Shown here piece by piece: positions 23,119 to 30,789 of a DNA stretch of 34,578 nucleotides (positions are counted from its first letter, which is position 1; every line of letters begins with the position of its first letter). The notes beneath the pieces are model-generated. The model searched no databases, was not told the DNA's origin, and was given only the letters and a program-made list of their open reading frames with translations. Origin of the DNA: Scatosoma sp045643825 (lineage in GTDB: Bacteria > Bacillota > Clostridia > Christensenellales > Borkfalkiaceae). The DNA lies in assembly GCA_045643825.1 (NCBI GenBank), contig JAZRFV010000044.1, positions 1 to 34,578 on the forward strand. The letters run 5' to 3'. Both the position numbers and the translations under genes were made by a program.

Positions 23119-23141
23119 ATATATAATCAAAGATTATATAT
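23119..23141. promoter_or_regulatory. Perfect inverted repeat at the mnmE transcription start
   Basis: ATATATAATC (23119-23128) and GATTATATAT (23132-23141) are exact inverted copies separated by AAA. The repeat begins where transcription is expected to start. It could be an operator or a 5' stem in the mRNA; the position is seen, the role is inferred. Confidence 0.5.
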
Positions 23142-23177
23142 TTTGAAGAAAATATGTTTTCTCGGGAGGGTAAAATT

Positions 23178-24524
23178 ATGATGGAAGAAAATATTGCCGC
23201 AATAGCAACGCCTGCGGGGAAAGGCGGTGTGGCGATTATTCGTATCAGCGGAAGGGATCCGCTTACTCTTGCGGCGAAAATGTTTACCCCCGTTGGGAAA
23301 ACGAAGGTGGAAAATTTCGAACCTTACCGTATGTATCCCGGGCGTATCGATGCCGGCAGTTTTGAAGACTACGGCTTGTGTGTGTATTTTAAAGGCCCGG
23401 CAAGCTATACGGGCGAAGACATTGTAGAATTCCAATGCCATGGCGGTGAAAACGTAGCACGCGGCATTTTAAAGCAAACCTTCCGTTTGGGCGCAAAGGC
23501 TGCCGGTCGTGGGGAATTCACAAAACGAGCATTCTTAAATGGGAAACTTTCCTTGGCGTCGGCAGAAGGTGTTGCGGATATGATCAACGGCGAATCGGAG
23601 GCGGAGGTAAAGGCAGGCTATCTTTTGTATAGTGAAAAACTGACGGATAAGGTACGTGCTTTACAATCGGAGTTGAAAACCATCTTGGCGGGTATCGACG
23701 TGTCGGTGGATTACCCCGAGGAGGATATTGAAGAGCAACACATCGCGGAATTGTCGGTGGCGCTTAAAAAATTGAGCGGTGAAATTTCCACCCTTACCGA
23801 AAGCTATGCCGTGGGGAAGAAGATAAAATCGGGTGTAACGGTTGCCATTTGCGGTAAGCCGAACACGGGTAAAAGCTCTCTTTTAAACCGTTTGCTCGGT
23901 TATGAAAAAGCTATCGTTTCCAACGTCGCAGGCACGACACGTGATGCGGTGGAAGGTGTTATTGAAATTGACGGTAGAAAATTCAACCTTTACGACACCG
24001 CAGGTGTGCGTGAGAGTGGGGATTTTATTGAAAATATCGGTATCGAGCGTGCGGAATCGATTATCCGCTCGGCGGATGTGGCTGTGTTTGTGGCGGATAT
24101 GTCGGCGCAAGGCGGCGTAGATGAAGAGGATGCTCGTGTCCTTGAAATGGTGAAGGGCAAACCGCTTATCAAGGTTATCAATAAAATTGATATTACCCGT
24201 GATGAAACGGATACGGATGCGGACGTTTACACCTCGGCTGTGACGGGGGAAGGTATCCCCAAACTGAAAAGGCTTTTGATGGAAAAGGGCTTTGGCGCTC
24301 GTACAGAGGATGCCGCTTTCTTGATTGAGGAGCGCCACTATGATGCGTTGAAACGCGCCCTCGACAGCTTGCAAAAGGCGATTTTTGCCTGTGAATGTCA
24401 ACCTCTCGACCTTATTGGCATCGATGTGAAAGAGGCGTGGGATGCCCTTGGCGAGATTACGGGGGAAACGGCAACGGAAGCGATTATTGAGGAAATTTTT
24501 GCGAAATTCTGCGTTGGTAAATAA
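23178..24524 (+). CDS. mnmE: tRNA modification GTPase MnmE
   Basis: The 448-aa protein works with MnmG to install carboxymethylaminomethyl groups on wobble uridines of tRNA. The N-terminal folate-binding domain opens with IAAIATPAGKGGVAIIRISG. The G domain has GKPNTGKS at 226-233, the AGTTRD switch, DTAG and NKID. The C-terminus ends in CVGK (445-448), the family's catalytic cysteine motif. ATG 23178 is preferred because GGAGGG ends 7 nt upstream; an upstream ATG at 23154 lies before that site. mnmG is not next to it. A LysR gene follows after 29 bp. Confidence 0.95.
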   Translation: MMEENIAAIATPAGKGGVAIIRISGRDPLTLAAKMFTPVGKTKVENFEPYRMYPGRIDAGSFEDYGLCVYFKGPASYTGEDIVEFQCHGGENVARGILKQTFRLGAKAAGRGEFTKRAFLNGKLSLASAEGVADMINGESEAEVKAGYLLYSEKLTDKVRALQSELKTILAGIDVSVDYPEEDIEEQHIAELSVALKKLSGEISTLTESYAVGKKIKSGVTVAICGKPNTGKSSLLNRLLGYEKAIVSNVAGTTRDAVEGVIEIDGRKFNLYDTAGVRESGDFIENIGIERAESIIRSADVAVFVADMSAQGGVDEEDARVLEMVKGKPLIKVINKIDITRDETDTDADVYTSAVTGEGIPKLKRLLMEKGFGARTEDAAFLIEERHYDALKRALDSLQKAIFACECQPLDLIGIDVKEAWDALGEITGETATEAIIEEIFAKFCVGK

Positions 24525-24553
24525 GCAGTAAGATAGGGCAGGGAAAGGGATTT

Positions 24554-25453
24554 ATGGTAAATTTAGAATTGTATAGGGTGTTCTATACGGTGGCGAAGTG
24601 TGGCAGTTTGACGAAAGCCGCCGAGGAACTGTATATTTCACAACCAGCTGTATCACAGTCGATCAAACAGCTGGAAAGTCAGTTGGGCGTACGTCTATTT
24701 AACCGTACACATAGGGGGATGGAGCTGTCCGCACAGGGCGGTCAGGTGATTTTCTCCGAGGTGGAACGGGCGTTAAATCTCCTAAATGCGGCGGAAAATC
24801 GTGTGACGGAGATGCAACAAGCGGCGACGGGCGTAATCCGTATCGGTGGAAGCGATACGATTTTCGAGTATTTCTTGGCGGATAAAATTGTAGAATTCCA
24901 TGAAAGATATCCAGCTGTAAAAATTGAACTGTTGGCGGATTTTACCCCCGATACCGTTGAAAAGTTAAAGGCAAACCGTTGCGACGTCGCTTTTGTCAAT
25001 TTGCCCATCGAGGTGGATTCCGAACTGACGTTGTATGGCAATTGTATGCGCCTTAATGATATCTTTATTGTTGGGGAAAAATACAAGGAATTGGCAAACG
25101 AAGGTGGCATGTCCTTGGCGAAACTGAAGGATTATCCCTTGATTATGATGGATAAGAATACGGTGGCAAGGCGTTCTTTGGACAATTTCTTGGGCTCGCA
25201 CGGGGTGGAATTGACGCCCTCTATCGAGGTTGGCAATTGGGATTTAATGAAACGCCTCGTCCTTCGCGGTATGGGTATCGGTGTAATCCCTCGGGAATAC
25301 GTTGATCGTCGATTGGCTTCAGGTGAACTGTTTGAGGTGAAAACGGATCCTATGCTTCCTACTCGTTCGGTGGGGATGCTGTTACCGAAAAACGTATCCA
25401 CATCGTATGCATTGCAAAGCTTTATCGAGTTTGTGTTGAAAAGAAAAATTTAA
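24554..25453 (+). CDS. LysR-family transcriptional regulator
   Basis: The 299-aa protein has the LysR winged helix-turn-helix at the N-terminus (YRVFYTVAKCGSLTKAAEELYISQPAVSQSIKQLE split across about 6-45; LGVRLFNRT follows). A periplasmic-binding-protein-like effector domain begins near IRIGGSDTIFEYFLA at about 92. LysR proteins usually control a divergent neighbour, but here it lies co-directional between mnmE and lepA, with 29-31 bp gaps. Its target is therefore probably elsewhere, or it is an insertion into a housekeeping operon. The ribosome binding site is weak (AAAGGGA close to the ATG). The effector is unknown. Confidence 0.9.
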   Translation: MVNLELYRVFYTVAKCGSLTKAAEELYISQPAVSQSIKQLESQLGVRLFNRTHRGMELSAQGGQVIFSEVERALNLLNAAENRVTEMQQAATGVIRIGGSDTIFEYFLADKIVEFHERYPAVKIELLADFTPDTVEKLKANRCDVAFVNLPIEVDSELTLYGNCMRLNDIFIVGEKYKELANEGGMSLAKLKDYPLIMMDKNTVARRSLDNFLGSHGVELTPSIEVGNWDLMKRLVLRGMGIGVIPREYVDRRLASGELFEVKTDPMLPTRSVGMLLPKNVSTSYALQSFIEFVLKRKI

Positions 25454-25484
25454 CTTTAGAAAGATTAAAAAGTAAGGTATATAT

Positions 25485-27293
25485 ATGGCAAAACCTAATA
25501 AAAATTTAAGAAACTTTTGTATTATTGCCCACATTGACCACGGTAAAAGCACCCTTGCGGACCGCTTAATGGAACGTACGGGGCAGGTGTCTCAACGTGA
25601 CATGGAAGAACAGCTTCTTGACAGTATGGATATTGAAAGAGAACGTGGGATTACGATTAAATTAACCCCCGTTCGTATGTACTATACGGCAAAAGATGGT
25701 CAGGAGTACGAATTTAACCTGATTGATACCCCGGGGCACGTTGACTTTACCTATGAGGTAAGCCGTTCGTTGGCGGCTTGCGAAGGTGCAATTTTGGTTG
25801 TAGATGCGACGCAGGGCGTGGAGGCGCAAACGCTTGCCAACGTATATCTTGCTCTTGAAAATAACCTCGAGATTTTACCTGTTATCAACAAGATTGACTT
25901 GCCCAGTGCCCGTGTTGACGAGGTGAAAAAGGAAATTGAAGATTTAATCGGCTTGGATGCGGAAGGCGTTCCTTGCGTTTCGGCAAAGGAAGGCACGAAC
26001 ATTGGGGATTTGTTGGAGGCGATTACGCAATATTTCCCCGCACCCGATGGTGACACCGAAAAGTCCTTGAAGGCGTTGATTTTCGACAGCTATTACGACA
26101 ATTATAAAGGCGTTATCCTTTTTGTGCGTATTATGGACGGTCAGGTAAAGGTGGGCGATAAAATTAAAACCTTCCTTTCGAGCGTAGTGTACGACGTAAC
26201 GGAGGTAGGCGCGTTTGCACCCAATCCCACCCCGAAGGACGTATTGAAGGCAGGTGAGGTAGGCTATATCGCGGCTTCGATTAAATCAATTCAAGACGTA
26301 GCGGTCGGGGATACGGTTACCCTTGCGACTAATCCTGCATTAGAGCCGTTGCCTGGTTACAAAAAGGTACAACCCGTGGTATTCTGCGGTATTTATCCCC
26401 TTGACGGTAGTAAGTTTAACGATTTAAAGGACGCAATTTTAAAATTGCAGTTAAACGACGCTTCGTTGATTTTTGAGCCTGATAACTCGGTGGCGCTTGG
26501 CTTTGGTTTCCGTTGCGGTTTCTTGGGACTTTTGCATATGGAGATTATTCAGGAGCGTATCGAACGAGAGTTCAATTTGGACATCATTACCACGGCTCCT
26601 TCCGTTAGCTACCACGTGCATAAGACGAACGGCGAAGAATTCTTCGTAGATAACCCCTCGCACTTACCCGATCCTTCCGATATCGAATACATGGAAGAAC
26701 CGATTGTTAAGGCGGAAATCTATACGCCACCCGATTATATGGGTTCGGTTATGGATTTGTGTAAGGAAAAGCGCGGTGTGTTCAAAAATATGACCTACGT
26801 GGACGATCGTCGTGTAAAGCTGGAATATACCTTGCCCTTGAACGAAATCGTGTATGATTTCTTTGATAGCTTAAAATCCAGGACGAAAGGGTACGCAAGC
26901 TTTGACTACGAGCTTGCAGGATATCAACGCTCGAAGCTTGTGCGCCTTGACATCCTTTTGAACGGTGAAATTTGCGACGCACTTTCCATCATCGTATTCG
27001 AGGGTAGAGCGTACGAACGTGGTAGAACGCTTTGCGAAAACCTGAAGGATGCAATCCCTCGTCAGTTGTTCGAGATCCCCGTGCAGGCGGCGGTGGGTGG
27101 TAAAATTATCGCCCGTGAAACGGTAAAGGCGGTTCGTAAGGACGTACTTGCAAAATGCTACGGCGGTGACATTACCCGTAAACGCAAATTGCTTGAAAAG
27201 CAAAAAGAAGGTAAAAAGCGTATGCGTAAGATGGGCTCGGTGGAGGTACCCAGCGAGGTGTTTATGGAGATCCTTAAAACGAATAAGGATTAA
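25485..27293 (+). CDS. lepA: Elongation factor 4 (LepA)
   Basis: The 602-aa translational GTPase back-translocates or remodels stalled ribosomes. It has the G1 motif HIDHGKSTL at about 15-23, the GITI switch, DTPGHVDF, NKIDLP, and the C-terminal LepA-specific domain rich in basic residues (CYGGDITRKRKLLEKQKEGKKRM split near 560-582). Length equals the family norm. It starts at ATG 25485 after a modest AAGG. Followed by hemW, a gene order common in Firmicutes; hrcA, grpE and dnaK, which often come next, are absent here. Confidence 0.97.
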   Translation: MAKPNKNLRNFCIIAHIDHGKSTLADRLMERTGQVSQRDMEEQLLDSMDIERERGITIKLTPVRMYYTAKDGQEYEFNLIDTPGHVDFTYEVSRSLAACEGAILVVDATQGVEAQTLANVYLALENNLEILPVINKIDLPSARVDEVKKEIEDLIGLDAEGVPCVSAKEGTNIGDLLEAITQYFPAPDGDTEKSLKALIFDSYYDNYKGVILFVRIMDGQVKVGDKIKTFLSSVVYDVTEVGAFAPNPTPKDVLKAGEVGYIAASIKSIQDVAVGDTVTLATNPALEPLPGYKKVQPVVFCGIYPLDGSKFNDLKDAILKLQLNDASLIFEPDNSVALGFGFRCGFLGLLHMEIIQERIEREFNLDIITTAPSVSYHVHKTNGEEFFVDNPSHLPDPSDIEYMEEPIVKAEIYTPPDYMGSVMDLCKEKRGVFKNMTYVDDRRVKLEYTLPLNEIVYDFFDSLKSRTKGYASFDYELAGYQRSKLVRLDILLNGEICDALSIIVFEGRAYERGRTLCENLKDAIPRQLFEIPVQAAVGGKIIARETVKAVRKDVLAKCYGGDITRKRKLLEKQKEGKKRMRKMGSVEVPSEVFMEILKTNKD

Positions 27294-27312
27294 ACCCATT
27301 TTCAAAAAGGTA

Positions 27313-27345
27313 GGGGCAGGTATGCGTTGAAATGCGTGCCACCCC
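27313..27345 (+). repeat. Copy of the dispersed motif with an imperfect inverted partner, between lepA and hemW
   Basis: GGGGCAGGTATGCGTTGAA (27313-27331) is followed by GCGTGCCACCCC (27334-27345). GGGG pairs with CCCC and GGTATGC pairs with GCGTGCC (two G-T pairs), leaving a small internal loop and the loop GTTGAAAT. No T-run follows, so it is not a typical terminator and would leave lepA and hemW co-transcribed. Confidence 0.65.
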
Positions 27346-27381
27346 AACCGATGATAGATTTTTAAGATAGAGGAAATAACC

Positions 27382-28503
27382 ATGGCAGGTATTTATATTC
27401 ACGTTCCTTTTTGCAGACATAAGTGTTCCTATTGCGATTTCGTGTCTTTTCCTGATAAAATCGACTATGCGGAAGCGTATATGGCGTGTTTGTATAAGGA
27501 ATTAAAAATGCGTGGCGAGGAATTAAAGAATTACGAGTTTGACACCGTTTATTTTGGCGGTGGCACGCCTTCCTATATTCCTCCGAAGCTGATTTTGGGT
27601 GCGATGAACCAAATCCGTTCTTGCTTCCGTTTGACAAAGAATGCGGAAATCACCTTGGAACTGAATCCTGGTACGATTGGCGAAGCGAAGGTAAAAACCT
27701 ACTTGCAGGCAGGTATCAATCGTTTTTCGATTGGCTTGCAAACCGCGATTGACGATCAGCTTGCAGATCTTGGTAGAATTCACAACGCACGCGATTATGT
27801 GTTTGCAACCAAGCTTTTGGAAGGTCAAAATTTCAGCACGGACGTAATGCTTGGCTTGAAAAATCAAACAAAAGAGGATATCGCAAAGACGATTGAACTT
27901 GCGCACGCTTGCGGCTCGAAGCACATATCCATGTACGCGTTGACCGTCGAAGACGGTACGCCCATTTACACCGATTATTTGAATGGGGAGTTGCCCGACA
28001 GCGACGAGGTTGCCGAGATGTACGAGTTTGGTAGAAAGCTCTTGGAAGAGAAAGGCTACAAGCGTTACGAGGTGTCCAACTTTGCGATGGAGGGGTATGA
28101 AAGCCGTCACAATATGAACTACTGGAAACGTGGCGAATATATCGGCGTTGGCGTTTCGGCAAGCTCGTTTATGATGGGCAAGCGCTTCACCAATACCTTC
28201 GATTTGGACGAATATATGAAATGTATAATTTCGGGCTTTTATCCTGCCGTGACCAGTGAGCAGGTGGAGGGAAAGGATGCGAAGTTCGAATATGTTATGC
28301 TTGCGCTCCGTACCGCAAAGGGCTTGTCCTTGAAGGGGTATGAAGAAACTTTTGGCAACCCGATTGCGGAGGATTTCCCGAATGCGTTGAAGAAAACGGT
28401 GAAATATTTAGACCTCGTTGACGGCAATTTGAAGATTAAGGACGAATATTTATACGTGCAAAACTCTATTTTGGTTTACTTTATGGAGGAAGAAGCGGAA
28501 TGA
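27382..28503 (+). CDS. hemW: Radical SAM heme chaperone HemW
   Basis: The 373-aa protein belongs to the HemN-like radical SAM family. The cluster motif is CRHKCSYCDF (Cys11, Cys15, Cys18), preceded by YIHVPF, and the GGGTPS block lies at about 55-60. The CRxKCxYCDF form without the extra N-terminal residues of true coproporphyrinogen dehydrogenase, plus the position next to lepA, supports HemW and not HemN. It is thought to deliver heme to apoproteins. AGAGG lies about 8 nt before ATG 27382. The stop overlaps the next start by 4 nt (ATGA). Confidence 0.93.
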   Translation: MAGIYIHVPFCRHKCSYCDFVSFPDKIDYAEAYMACLYKELKMRGEELKNYEFDTVYFGGGTPSYIPPKLILGAMNQIRSCFRLTKNAEITLELNPGTIGEAKVKTYLQAGINRFSIGLQTAIDDQLADLGRIHNARDYVFATKLLEGQNFSTDVMLGLKNQTKEDIAKTIELAHACGSKHISMYALTVEDGTPIYTDYLNGELPDSDEVAEMYEFGRKLLEEKGYKRYEVSNFAMEGYESRHNMNYWKRGEYIGVGVSASSFMMGKRFTNTFDLDEYMKCIISGFYPAVTSEQVEGKDAKFEYVMLALRTAKGLSLKGYEETFGNPIAEDFPNALKKTVKYLDLVDGNLKIKDEYLYVQNSILVYFMEEEAE

Positions 28504-29231
28504 GAATTTTGATTATTCGTCACGGAGATCCCGATTATGAGCACGATACTTTAACAGAAAAAGGGCATCGTGAGGCGAAATTGCTTGCCGATAAGCTGAA
28601 AAATGAAAAAATCGATCATATTTTTTGCTCGCCTTTGGGTAGGGCAAAGGATACCTGTGCATATACGGCAAAGGCGTTGGGAAAAGAAAACGAGGTGGTT
28701 GTTCACGATTGGTTGAGAGAATTTGGTACCCTTCACTATTGGCCCGACGGGACAGAACGCCATATTTTGTGGGATATGTATCCTGCTTTTTGGACGAAAC
28801 GTGAGGAAATGTACGACCGTAAAAATTGGGTAAAGCAGGATTTTTATCAGGCATCAAAGATGGAAGAGGTTTATAAAAACGTAACCGACTCCCTTGATAA
28901 ATTGTTGGCGGAACACGGTTATATACGTGAGGGAAACTTGTACCGCACCGAACAAGGTCATACGGAAACATTGGCATTTTTCTGCCATTTTGGGTTGGAA
29001 ATGATTTTGCTTTCGCACCTTTGCAATATCTCACCCGTGGTCTTGACGCACCACTTTACGGCATTGCCTACCTCCTTGACCACCCTCTACACCGAGGAAA
29101 GAGAAAAGGGAATTGCCCTCTTCCGTTGTTGCGGTTTTGGGGATATCGGACATTTGTATGCAGGTGGTGAAGAACCCTCTTTCTCGGCTCGTTTTTGCGA
29201 AGTGCATGGCAACGGCGATAGAGAAATTTAA
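28500..29231 (+). CDS. Histidine-phosphatase-superfamily protein (phosphoglycerate-mutase-like)
   Basis: The 243-aa protein begins with MRILIIRHGDPDYEHDTLTEKG, where RHG at 7-9 carries the phospho-accepting histidine. The conserved LTEKGHREA block follows, and the second catalytic histidine is probably in FFCHFG near 163. Such enzymes remove phosphate from sugars, nucleotides or cofactors; the substrate here is not evident. It overlaps hemW by 4 nt, so translation is coupled. Confidence 0.88.
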   Translation: MRILIIRHGDPDYEHDTLTEKGHREAKLLADKLKNEKIDHIFCSPLGRAKDTCAYTAKALGKENEVVVHDWLREFGTLHYWPDGTERHILWDMYPAFWTKREEMYDRKNWVKQDFYQASKMEEVYKNVTDSLDKLLAEHGYIREGNLYRTEQGHTETLAFFCHFGLEMILLSHLCNISPVVLTHHFTALPTSLTTLYTEEREKGIALFRCCGFGDIGHLYAGGEEPSFSARFCEVHGNGDREI

Positions 29232-29242
29232 TAAAAGTAATA

Positions 29243-29259
29243 GGCAGGTATGCATTGAA
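29243..29259 (+). repeat. Copy of the dispersed motif immediately before the Nudix start codon
   Basis: GGCAGGTATGCATTGAA ends exactly one base before ATG 29260. It supplies the only Shine-Dalgarno-like sequence (AGGCAGG) for that gene. Confidence 0.6.
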
Positions 29260-29670
29260 ATGAAAAAACACGTAAAAGTAGCGGCTGCGCTTGTGTTTAA
29301 TAACGGTAAAGTTTTTGCCACGAAGCGAGGGGATTCCCCCTTTCCCTACGTGGCACATAAATACGAATTCCCCGGTGGCAAAATTGAAGAAGGGGAGCGT
29401 GGCGAGGATGCTGTAAAGCGTGAGCTCGTTGAAGAATTGAATATGGACGTCGAGGTTGGCGGCTTGTATGCTTGCCACACGCACGAATATCCCGATTTTA
29501 TCATTACCTTATCCGTCTACGAATGCACGATGCGTTCGGACTTCGTGTTGAAGGAACACGAGGGGTATGCTTGGTTTACCCCTGCGGAGTTAAACGCGGA
29601 AGAATGCGCTCCTGCCGATGCGGATATTATAGGCAGCATCAAACGAGTATTTGGCGGTATTGACGAATAA
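29260..29670 (+). CDS. Nudix hydrolase, MutT-like
   Basis: The 136-aa protein has a complete Nudix box, GGKIEEGERGEDAVKRELVEEL at 39-60 (split here as GGKIEEG and RELVEEL), preceded by KYEFP, as in 8-oxo-dGTP and CTP pyrophosphohydrolases. It probably hydrolyses an oxidised or unwanted nucleotide triphosphate. ATG 29260 gives MKKHVKVAAALVF, the normal family beginning. The frame is open further upstream, but that part overlaps the preceding gene in another frame. A copy of the dispersed motif occupies the ribosome-binding region. Confidence 0.9.
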   Translation: MKKHVKVAAALVFNNGKVFATKRGDSPFPYVAHKYEFPGGKIEEGERGEDAVKRELVEELNMDVEVGGLYACHTHEYPDFIITLSVYECTMRSDFVLKEHEGYAWFTPAELNAEECAPADADIIGSIKRVFGGIDE

Positions 29671-29681
29671 CGGAGGCGAAG

Positions 29682-30731
29682 ATGAAGGCAAGGGAAGCAA
29701 GAATTGCCATTTACGGTGCCGGTGCAATGGGCACGGTGCTTGGCGTAATGCTGAAAAAGGGCGGGCTTGACAACGTAGATTTGATTACCCGTAACGAAGC
29801 CCACGTCCAAGGGATGCGTACGCAGGGTGCAACCGTCGTTTGCGAGGCTGACGGGGTGGAAATCAACGAAAAGGTCAACGCAATTTTGCCCAAAGAAATG
29901 GTGGGACAATACGACGTTATCTTTTTGATGACCAAACAACGCTTTAACAAAGAAACCTTGACGGCGCTTTTGCCCTATTTAAAGGAAGATGGTGTTGTTT
30001 GCACAACGCAAAACGGCTTGCCAGAACCGAGTGTTGCGGAGGTGGTCGGTGAAAAACGCACCTATGGTGTGGCAACCACCTACGGCGCAACCTTTATCGG
30101 TGGTGGTAAAATGTCTTTAACCTCAAAAATGCAGGCGATGAGCATTGAGTTTGGTGGTTATCACAACGACAATGAAAAGGCGGATTTGCTTGCGGATATT
30201 CTTTCCTATGCAGGTAGAGCCGCGGGGAGCGAGAATTTTGTGAAGAAATCGGACAACCTTCTTGGGGCTCGTTGGGCAAAGCTTTCTATCAATGCGGCTT
30301 TTTCGGGGTTGTCGGTTGTGACGGGTATGACCTTTGGTAAGGTAGCAAAGAAACCGAAAACGAGAAAACTTGCCCTTGGGATCTTGCGAGAATGTATGGC
30401 GGTTGCAAAGGCGTCGGGGGTGACGCTTGCAAAAATGCAAGGCCACGACATGGAAAAATTGTTAGGCGGAAAAACGCCTATAAAACGCTTCGTTGCGTAC
30501 ATGGTGCTTCCATTTGCAATGAGAAAACACAAAAAACTCGTATCTGGTATGTTGAAAGACGTACAAAACGGTAAAAAATGTGAAATTGATTTTATCAACG
30601 GCGTTGTATGTAAGGAAGGCGACCGCGTAGGTGTGGAAACGCCCCTTTGCGATCAGGTGGTAGAGCTTGTCCACGGCATTGAAAACGGTTTATACGAAAT
30701 CGATTACAAGAATACGGACTTTTTTGCTTGA
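29682..30731 (+). CDS. Ketopantoate-reductase-family protein (ApbA/PanE-like)
   Basis: The 349-aa protein opens with a Rossmann motif YGAGAMGTVLG (11-21) and has the family's NGLPEP block (about 110). A lysine in the position of the catalytic Lys is plausible around RWAKLSINAAFSGL, which corresponds to the KL..N block of PanE. PanE reduces 2-dehydropantoate with NADPH for coenzyme A synthesis. At 349 aa it is about 40 residues longer than typical PanE, so it could act on another 2-keto acid. GGAGG lies 6 nt before ATG 29682. The stop TGA (30729-30731) lies inside the -35 box of the next promoter. Confidence 0.85.
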   Translation: MKAREARIAIYGAGAMGTVLGVMLKKGGLDNVDLITRNEAHVQGMRTQGATVVCEADGVEINEKVNAILPKEMVGQYDVIFLMTKQRFNKETLTALLPYLKEDGVVCTTQNGLPEPSVAEVVGEKRTYGVATTYGATFIGGGKMSLTSKMQAMSIEFGGYHNDNEKADLLADILSYAGRAAGSENFVKKSDNLLGARWAKLSINAAFSGLSVVTGMTFGKVAKKPKTRKLALGILRECMAVAKASGVTLAKMQGHDMEKLLGGKTPIKRFVAYMVLPFAMRKHKKLVSGMLKDVQNGKKCEIDFINGVVCKEGDRVGVETPLCDQVVELVHGIENGLYEIDYKNTDFFA

Positions 30732-30756
30732 CAACATAGTTGTCAAATGATAAAAT
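30728..30756 (+). promoter_or_regulatory. gltX promoter with a perfect inverted repeat over the -35 box
   Basis: TTGACA (30728-30733) and TAAAAT (30751-30756) are 17 bp apart. The -35 box is the left edge of a perfect 8-bp inverted repeat, TTGACAACATAGTTGTCAA (30728-30746, 3-nt centre). A dimeric repressor there would cover the -35 and most of the spacer. The box also contains the stop codon of the preceding gene. No T-box leader is seen; the leader is only about 25-30 nt. Confidence 0.75.
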
Positions 30757-30789
30757 AAACAAGAACGAAACGAAAAGAGGAAAAATATT

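Noticed and set aside
30757..30789. T-box or other riboswitch before gltX
   Set aside because: The leader is only about 30 nt and holds no T-box sequence or terminator hairpin.
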